Assembly (NCBI GenBank): GCA_010015655.1
Contig: ML976666.1
Coordinates: 911,107 to 975,106, forward strand
Origin: Bimuria novae-zelandiae CBS 107.79
Lineage: Eukaryota > Ascomycota > Dothideomycetes > Pleosporales > Didymosphaeriaceae
Direction: 5' to 3'
DNA: 64,000 bases
Shown: in pieces, positions 57,101 through 64,000 of the stretch
Layout: the number at the start of each line of letters is the position of its first letter
Numbering within the stretch: position 1 is the stretch's first letter
Made by a program: the position numbers and the translations under genes
The notes under the pieces: model-generated
The model's database searches: none
Told to the model about the DNA's origin: nothing
The model's input: only the letters and a program-made list of their open reading frames with translations

Positions 57101-59086
57101 CATCCCTACTGAGTCACCTGGTTTCCAACGACGCGGATGCCTCACCACCTCCCGCTGCCCCCTCCGCCGCCGACCCGCCTCGTCGGCGCAAGTCAAGTTA
57201 CCTCTGCTCAACGGTAACTGCTGCGGTCGTCGCGCCAGAGTCGCCGACTACAGCTTCGCGTCTGTGGTAGGAAAGCGACGACAGTATCTCTCCGGACAGC
57301 TCCCGTCGTGCTTAGATGGACTGTTTTGAAGCCAGGCCGGCGACCAGGCTAGCCACGCAGGCCGAAAGGGACGGCAGCGCAGCGCCAAGCTTCACCTCGC
57401 CGACCTCTCGTTGCTCCCTGTTCATGGGCTTGATGATCGCTATCTGGTGCTCGGTCCGCCTGCCAGCCTCAGCGCCGTTTGATCGACCATTGCCCTGTCG
57501 AAACCCCAACGAGCGATTCGTGACGCGCTTGCAACGTGCTTCGTGCTCAGGCACATGTTTATGCTGAAACGGCTCCATGCTCTGGCCTCACGTCTCCGCC
57601 CGGCATGGACGGACGTCCGCTGCTGCTCTGCGCAAACGTAACGCCTTGGGCGTCTTCTGCTGTCCCTAGACCCAGTCCCCGCAGAGACGCATTCTGTGAA
57701 GACTACTGTGCTGCACATTACTTGGAAACGCAGTACACGAGTCTAGTCGGAGCCTAGCCAAAGAGGCTCCCACGGAGACGCGCATTCCCGAACGCTGATG
57801 CAGGCTTTTACCCATGGTCCCGCCAAACCTGGCCTTCATCCACCACATCGGTTCAATTGATTGTCACCATCAATAGACACAGGCAGCTCAAAGACGGCGA
57901 GGTTGCGGCCACTATGAGGTGGAAGCCAGCCAGCGGCCCTGGACCCTTGCCGGCTGTCGTTCGTTGCGGCTGGCTGAAGCGCTTGGTGCGGCCGTGTTTG
58001 GCTTTTCACAGACATGGGCAAGTCGGTGTGGGGGTATTGGTGTGCGAGCGTCGTGACTGATGTCCTGAATCATCGCCTCAGATGAGCACCGCCATACCAA
58101 GACGGCCAGCCTGCCAGGGCCACCCCAGTGCCTTGCTCTACCGGGGGGCGACCAGGCTGCGCGAGTGTGTGGGCCTTGTCCGGGTTCGTCGAGCAGGCGT
58201 TGCAAGGGGAGCATTGACCTGAGCCGGAGAAGCAGCGTTTGCGAGCGAGACTTACTTTTTCCCCGTGCAGAAGCGGCCCAGCGCGCGCCAAAAGTGCCAT
58301 GCCACGATGTGCTACAAGGGACATCACACAGGATCCGACGATCTGGTCCACCGGACTGGGAACAAGCTGGGATGCCTGTGCAGCAGTGCAGCAGCCCGGA
58401 GCCAAAGGCCAGAGCATATACATTTAGTTGCGGGTCATCGCGGTCGAGCACACGCACCCGTCTCTGGCCTCATCTCTCTCCGGATCGCCCACTCAGCGAT
58501 TGCGCTCAAGGTCCTTCCCAGCTTCCATCCACGACGCCGCATGACGCCCACTCTACACCCTTTTGAGCCCTCCCACCATTGCCTTAGCCGCATCTTTCAA
58601 AACAAGAAGTCTCCCACACTAGAGTCCTTCGTACAAGTCATTCCCTCCTCACTGCCTTGGCCCCCGCTACCCGCCGTTTGCTGTATATACATCTCAGGAA
58701 CCCACCGCCGTTCGTTTGGATCGTTACCGCTGGTCCTCACCAAATATTAGAACTGCACTGACGCCACTATACCAACAACCACTACCTGTTCTCGCCAATT
58801 ATCCCAACCACGGTATGTATACTTCGTTACCAAACAACATTCTTTTGGCAAATACCCCCTACGAAATCACATTTTTGTACTTTTACCTTTCTCACAAAAC
58901 AACATTCTTTTACCCATTTGTATAAAAGTCCACTCCTATTGTTCATCTTGAATTCCGCACATCCAACCTACAAGACTTCTGCATGCGATCGGCCCGCCGC
59001 ATATGCCCCCCGATGATTGTGTTAAGAGGTCACCACCGCAAGTACGAACTGAATCTGAACCTGACCCTGACTCTGACAGCGTGCAA
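48183..59086. other. 10.9-kb gene-poor region, no gene supported
   Basis: Apart from the arabinanase promoter near 48183, no gene is recognised. Many frames of 100-310 codons occur between 50.5 and 58.6 kb, often overlapping on both strands (for example 56049-56993 and 56510-57211 minus), but they are Arg/Ser/Cys/His-rich, share no domain and lack a preferred frame. A TATA-like CCTATAAATAG lies at about 50830. A run of C occurs at 57060-57070. The final 500 bp before 59087 are pyrimidine-rich with short spaced repeats (AACATTCTTTT twice at about 58840 and 58900), consistent with a long leader and promoter of the FlbD-like gene. Confidence 0.45.
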
Positions 59087-60283
59087 ATGGTCGCTCACCG
59101 TCGCGGCCCTTGGTCGCAACAAGAAGACCGCTTCCTGTGCGATCTCGTCAGTCGAAATGGCCCGCACAACTGGGTTCGCATATCCCAGGAAATCAGCACC
59201 CGGTCGCCCAAGCAGTGTCGCGAGAGATATCACCAAAACCTTAAACCGTCCTTGAACCATGACCCCATCTCCCCGGAGGAAGGCGAACTGATCGAGAAGC
59301 TGGTGGCCGAGATGGGCAAGAGATGGGCTGAGATCGCGCGGAGACTCAAAGGCCGCAGTGATAACGCCGTCAAGAACTGGTGGAACGGAGGACAGAATCG
59401 TAGGAAGCGCAATCCAGAGCGTGACCAGCCCTCCTACTCGCAAATACACCACCCACAAGGCTCATACCACTACCCTCCAGTAGCACACATGGACGAAACA
59501 AACCACCTCTCCTACCCCTCGTCGAGACGGCCGTCACTCAATCCCACAATCCCGATGCATTCGCCCCATGCACTGAAGCTCCCACAACCCCAAGGCTTCG
59601 AACCTTACCGGCCAGCACCATTACAGTTACAGGGGTACCCCGCATATTCAACACGAGGACGTGGGGTTGAGACGCCCATGCCATCGCCCTCTGGGTACTC
59701 AGTCGTCTCGGCAGATGGTGCGCCCTCACTCATCACGGACACCGGTTCTGAGGCACGCTCACCCCGTGGTGCAGCATCTCCGCTTGATCTCACGCTGGCG
59801 CCTCTAGTTTGTGGGCGAGATGAGCGCAGGAACTCTTCCAATCGTCGACTGCCTTATACAGGGTTCGCGCACGAAGACGACGACCACCGTGCCTACGATC
59901 GCAGACGACGTGGATCCCTTCAGTTGCCTCCTCTTGTGAATACCGACCGACGGTCCAGGTCATCTTTTAGAGAGCTAATAGCCATGCAAGAGTACAGGCC
60001 TGAAAGACCACAGCTGCTTACGCAACCGGCTCGGCCGCTCGGCCACCACTACTCGCTCCCGTACTCTGCGCCACTGCCTGAGCAACGACCTCTGCCTCCT
60101 TTCGCCAGCCTTGTGGAGCCTGGCCGAGTGCTTATGCCCTCTCCAAGAGCTTTGAGCCCATCTTCAAGACAACTTCCTTCCCCCTTTGCGCGCCCTGCGC
60201 AGCCGACGGAAACACGGAGCGCACCCGTCTCACCAAAAGATAAGCCTCAAGACAATCTGTTAGTTCATCAGAACATCGTCTAG
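59087..60283 (+). CDS. flbD: R2R3 Myb transcription factor, FlbD-like, 398 aa
   Basis: Probable nuclear regulator of conidiation, orthologue of Aspergillus FlbD, which acts with FlbB to activate brlA. The start at 59087 gives MVAHRRGPWSQQEDRFLCDL, aligned with the FlbD N-terminus; the frame is open to an earlier ATG at 59003 (28 more residues), which is less likely. Myb repeat R2 covers about residues 5-55 (GPHNWVRISQEISTRSPKQC) and R3 about 60-105 (KRWAEIARRLKGRSDNAVKN), with the FlbD-typical continuation WWNGGQNRRKR. The remainder is disordered, rich in Pro, Ser and Arg (PMPSPSGYSVV). Single exon as read. It has an unusually large upstream space without genes, which suits a developmentally regulated gene. 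Confidence 0.88.
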   Translation: MVAHRRGPWSQQEDRFLCDLVSRNGPHNWVRISQEISTRSPKQCRERYHQNLKPSLNHDPISPEEGELIEKLVAEMGKRWAEIARRLKGRSDNAVKNWWNGGQNRRKRNPERDQPSYSQIHHPQGSYHYPPVAHMDETNHLSYPSSRRPSLNPTIPMHSPHALKLPQPQGFEPYRPAPLQLQGYPAYSTRGRGVETPMPSPSGYSVVSADGAPSLITDTGSEARSPRGAASPLDLTLAPLVCGRDERRNSSNRRLPYTGFAHEDDDHRAYDRRRRGSLQLPPLVNTDRRSRSSFRELIAMQEYRPERPQLLTQPARPLGHHYSLPYSAPLPEQRPLPPFASLVEPGRVLMPSPRALSPSSRQLPSPFARPAQPTETRSAPVSPKDKPQDNLLVHQNIV

Positions 60284-60303
60284 ATGGCCATGGAAGTCGG
60301 AAT

Positions 60304-60337
<34 letters not shown>

Positions 60338-63300
60338 TGAACTAGCCCTGAAAATGGATGGCGCTCGAGTGTGCTACCCATACCTCGCCGCTGGAGCAGA
60401 CGTTATACCCCAGTGGGTAGGCAGGCGTGCAGGTCCGTGACGAAGCCTCTGGGGTGAGTCCGGGTCATCTAATTCAATTTTTATGTCCATATATCAAGAT
60501 CTAGTCTCCTATTGTAATCATCTGGTTATTCCTGTTACCGGAATTTCGATTTTTCTCTACCCCCCCCCTTGGCTGTTCCCTACCTCAACAAGGCAGGGGC
60601 TCGAACTATGAGCCATGGTACGGCCGATGAGATACCCCACCATCATGTAACATTTATCGGAAAAAAGGAATCATTGGGTGGAATACTGTTGCTTGTTCTT
60701 TTCCTTCATCTCTCTATCGCTACGCAAGGGATCGGACGGGGTTTCTATTGTGACTCGCTCGGCACCTTACGAGAAAGATGGTTATCGTTGTTGTTCTTTA
60801 GCGGAAGCGAACGGGTTTATCATCAGGCGTTCTACTGAGGGGCGTGGATGCATATGCACGCCAGGGACTACGGAGTTACTACATATCAGGCTGCCCGTCG
60901 CAAGGCTTCGGCCTCAGCAACAAGCATGTACTTTTTCTCACCGACTGCTGCTGTCGCACCATCTACTCCCTCCATCCCTATGACGGAGGACCATACCTAA
61001 TACAATACCCAGGCGCGGCAAAAAGCTGCGCAATCAGTTACTGTTCGAAGCACTCTCGCACGACTTGCATGCCCCCCTCTTCCAACGGCGCCATGACTTG
61101 TGGTCCCAATCTCTGGCCGGCTAACCGCTTTTCGATACGTATGACCGTTGAATGCAGATCACATGTATGGGGCTAACGTACGCTTGACTGACGGGGCTCC
61201 ACGTCTAAGGCGACAAACGAACCCATGGACGAATCCGATCGAGATGAGACGCGACTGCGCCGCCTCACTGCGCAATCCATTTCATTCCAGCCCAGTCTGC
61301 GGCCAACGTTCGTCCCGCAATCAGGTACCCAGGTGCTGTCACTGCTGCAGCACACACACCACAACGTACGAGGACTGCAGACAATAAGCCGACTCGGCTA
61401 ACGCAGGGCTTTTTCACACATGGACCGGGGGTTCAGAGGCAGCACTAAACAACGCCGTCGCAGTAGCCAACGCCATAGGTGAACTTAGGCGCGAGTCTTA
61501 CTCTCGTGTTCGGCAACTCTGTTACGAGGTGGAGGCTGTCTATTGACAACGCTTGGGTTTTTGCGGACGGGTGCAAGCGAAAAAGACTGTGTGATGGTAT
61601 TGGCAACGGACGGACGCCCAGGGCACGAACGAACGAACGAACGAACGAACGAACGAACGAACGAACAAACGAACGAATGAACGAACATATATGGGTCTGG
61701 GCGCGCGCGCGCGCGGTGCGGAAATAAGCGCGTCGGATGCGTGCAGGATCGCACGGTTTATTTTTTATTATTTTTTTTATTTTTTCGCAGAGTACTTCTC
61801 CCAAGGGAAAGGGCAGGGGCGCCGCTAGCATGCTTTCGGGAAGTAGATAGTCGGATTCGTACTCGGAAGCTCGGAGGTTACTAGGGCGTGCATCCACACC
61901 CTACTCTCACGACGGGTGAAGCTTGGCGGTGTTAGAGATGATAGTTTGGTCCTCATAAACTTTCGCTGAGGGGAATACGTGCGCTGACACTGACAGGTCT
62001 TCCAGCCCGGGACAAACTTCGTCGGATGCAGCCGTAAGGGTTGAGTTTACTCTACCCTGTGCAGTGTGTATGCCCCTTGGCCCCTTGGAAATCTTTTCAA
62101 GAGGTGAAGGGTGGGCCCAATGCGAATCCGAGGTCGGCGCTCCCCTACCTATACGGTATACCACACAACGACGTGAGAACGCGGACGCGCCGAAACTCAG
62201 CACCCAGAGCACGCTCAAGAAGGACATTCCCAAGGCGAGCCAACCCACCGCTCAAAGGGGGTCGTCATGTACTGACGCTGACGCTGACGCGGCGCCTACA
62301 GACAGAAGAGCCACAAAAACGTGGCAATTCTCCCGTCCGTCCGTGCGTCGCGCCGTTGTATTCCTCGCCGCCGCGGACCTGCAACTGCAGGGCAAGCTTG
62401 CGCGGGCAATCGCATCACATCCAGCGCGGCATCGGACGGATACCAAAGATCCCAGTGCAACGCACGCACCCGAAAAAGCGTAAATCTGACGCCGCTAGCA
62501 GAATAATTCCTCGTTGAGCTTAAGCTGCCCCTCTCTGGCGGGGAGAGGGGACAGGGGCTAGGGAGATGGGCTCCAGGGATGAAGGGTCCTGAGTGCGTGC
62601 GGTTGACGGACTTGTCTGCGTTGGGGGAGGACGCGATTCAGGTGCACAGGGGCATGCGTGATGGTGGTGCTGCAAGATTTCGCCTAAGGCAGATCAGTGC
62701 GCAACTGGGCTTTGAGCCTGGGCCTCTGGAGGGGAGGTCAGGGGCTGCTGTGAGTGGTGGGGCGGTCTGTTTTGGGGATAGATGGGCTGCGGAGGCTACG
62801 GTGAGAGAGGTCAAGTGTACGCCGGGACACGTGCGGAATCTAAGGAAGGTTGGGGGCGAGGAAAGCCGTTGCGGGGGGTTTGAGCCACGGTGTGCGGTGG
62901 GAAAGAGACGAGGCGGGCTGCTGGGCGGCATCGGGAACACGATAAAGTGCCGGGCCCACAGCACGGACTGTACTGCTCCTCCTGAGATGATTTCTCGGGT
63001 CGCGCGCTGGCTGGCTACGTGAATACGGTAGCTTTGCGTGAAGCGCGCAAAAGGGCGGGTGGCTAGGCCAAGGCGTCTGTCTGGGACCTGCAATTCGACA
63101 AAAGACACTTTGTGCGGTGCGGTTTACGATGTGCAAGGTGCGAAGTCGGCAGGCAGGGCACTGTAGCAGAAAGATGCCCCATACGAGGTCCTTTGCTGGA
63201 TATTGCAAATCTCTTACCCAAACCATGACAGCAATGTATGACCCGCTGACTTTGCGTCTCCGCCCTCGCCGTTTGCAGCTCGTTGCTCCGTACCCAGCAA

Positions 63301-64000
63301 ACTCCAGGCCCACACTTCGGAGCTTTCCTTCTTTGATTCCCTGGGAGAAACGGCGTCTGTCGCACTGCCTTGTCGCAATCCGGTAAGCCGTTCCTTCGCG
63401 CGATGGATGGCACAGGCTTATTCTACTCTACTGTTACCAGAGGAGGTAATTCTTACACGTGCTTGACGCGGTGCAGGCGGGGAGCTGGGCACGCACGCAG
63501 GGACCGTGTCACAGACGGACGGGCGAATGCTCACGGCCGCCCGCCGTTGAACGATCCCTTGCCGCGGGATCGCGTCCCATGGCTCTGTCTCCCCGCGAGC
63601 CTGCTCGCACCCGCGTCGTGCCGCGATCCAACAAGAGCCCGCATATTGGAAGAAGACACATGAATATACGATGCAGGTGCAAGTATCCCAGTGCACTATC
63701 CACAGGCTGAATTGGAGTCCTCTAGTGCTAGCTAGAGGACCCGGGATTCCGCAATTTCTCACAGTTATCAAACGTTGAAGTCAGTTAGACTACTTTGGCG
63801 ATCGGTGAGCGCCGACGAGGGTACCCTCGCGTGGGAACGCTGCACGCCACCTGAGACAAACCCTCCCACCTCCCCCCTCTATCTAAATTTAAATTCAACC
63901 ACTGCATATGCGAAGGTATCACCTCCCCTCGCGGGTTCCAGACCAAGGTAGACATGGGGTGGTGCGTACCAGCAGCATGGCACATCGGCCCGACGATAGG
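60284..64000. other. 3.7-kb region without a recognisable gene
   Basis: The first few hundred bases are 3' sequence of the FlbD-like gene. A plus frame at 60844-61176 is Cys-rich (CAISYCSKHSRTTC) but has no context supporting translation. Long frames at 62579-63108 overlap on opposite strands. Two simple repeats are annotated or noted (61625-61686 and GC-alternating 61699-61714). Nothing else is claimed. Confidence 0.4.
61625..61686. repeat. (CGAA)n tetranucleotide microsatellite
   Basis: About 15 units of CGAA with a few single-base changes near the right end, followed shortly by alternating GCGCGC (about 61699-61714). Confidence 0.93.

Noticed and set aside
60590..60625. T-arm-like GGGGCTCGAACTATGAGCC
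   Set aside because: A 5-bp stem forms but the loop is not a T-loop and no cloverleaf can be built on either strand.
60844..61176. Cys-rich 110-codon plus frame
   Set aside because: Cys content is suggestive, but there is no signal peptide, conserved spacing or splice evidence.
62579..63108. 147- and 156-codon frames on opposite strands
   Set aside because: Mutually overlapping and featureless; cannot both be real and neither is supported.

Overview
The window looks like nuclear DNA of a filamentous ascomycete (Pezizomycotina, possibly a Dothideomycete; the class is a guess). The evidence is: genes on both strands with short GT-AG introns of about 45-70 bp and clear CTAAC-like branch points; nuclear ATP9 with a mitochondrial presequence; ERG5 (CYP61); an FlbD-type Myb regulator; a Kex2-processed repeat protein; and transposons whose reading frames carry TAG/TAA where Gln is expected, as repeat-induced point mutation (RIP) leaves behind. 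No tRNA, rRNA or CRISPR was found. All exon boundaries below were read by eye from splice signals and frame continuity, without transcript data.

Layout. 1-4550 is an AT-rich nested transposon island: two RIP-degraded Fot1/pogo-like elements (45-1971 and 2625-4471) sit inside a smaller outer element whose right end abuts a three-repeat gene starting MGCTTSK (4539-4871, minus). A PRPP synthetase with a long insert follows (6046-7837, minus). After a gene-poor stretch come a 56-residue Cys-rich protein (12643-12813), a classical-triad calpain (15138-18037) and one or two small membrane-protein fragments (18272-19318, minus). Next are a single-C2H2 protein (20121-21763, minus) and a secreted Kex2-repeat precursor (22982-23710, minus). 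A third Fot1-like element with perfect TA duplication and 96-bp inverted repeats occupies 24484-27068.

The gene-dense core, 27860-42335, holds ATP9 (minus), a hypothetical gene (minus), then on the plus strand an RBM26/27-like RNA-binding protein, ERG5, a CTD-kinase cyclin (CTK2-like) possibly spliced to an Arg/Gly-rich tail, a polyamine-oxidase-like flavoenzyme and an unknown Cys-tailed protein. At 43808-48182 a GH43 arabinanase gene is split by a 3,155-bp RIP-degraded hAT transposon flanked by an exact 8-bp duplication. From 48 to 59 kb I see no convincing gene; this ends at an FlbD-like R2R3 Myb gene (59087-60283). The last 3.7 kb is again without a recognisable gene.

The genes do not form a metabolic cluster; they are mostly housekeeping (nucleotide synthesis, ATP synthase, sterol synthesis, transcription elongation, RNA processing) separated by transposon-bearing accessory segments. 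The most interesting items are the Kex2-repeat precursor, the hAT-split arabinanase (removing the element and one duplication copy restores frame), the doubled motif inside the inverted repeats of all three Fot1-like elements, and the MGCTTSK repeat gene whose stop codon appears to be supplied by a transposon end.
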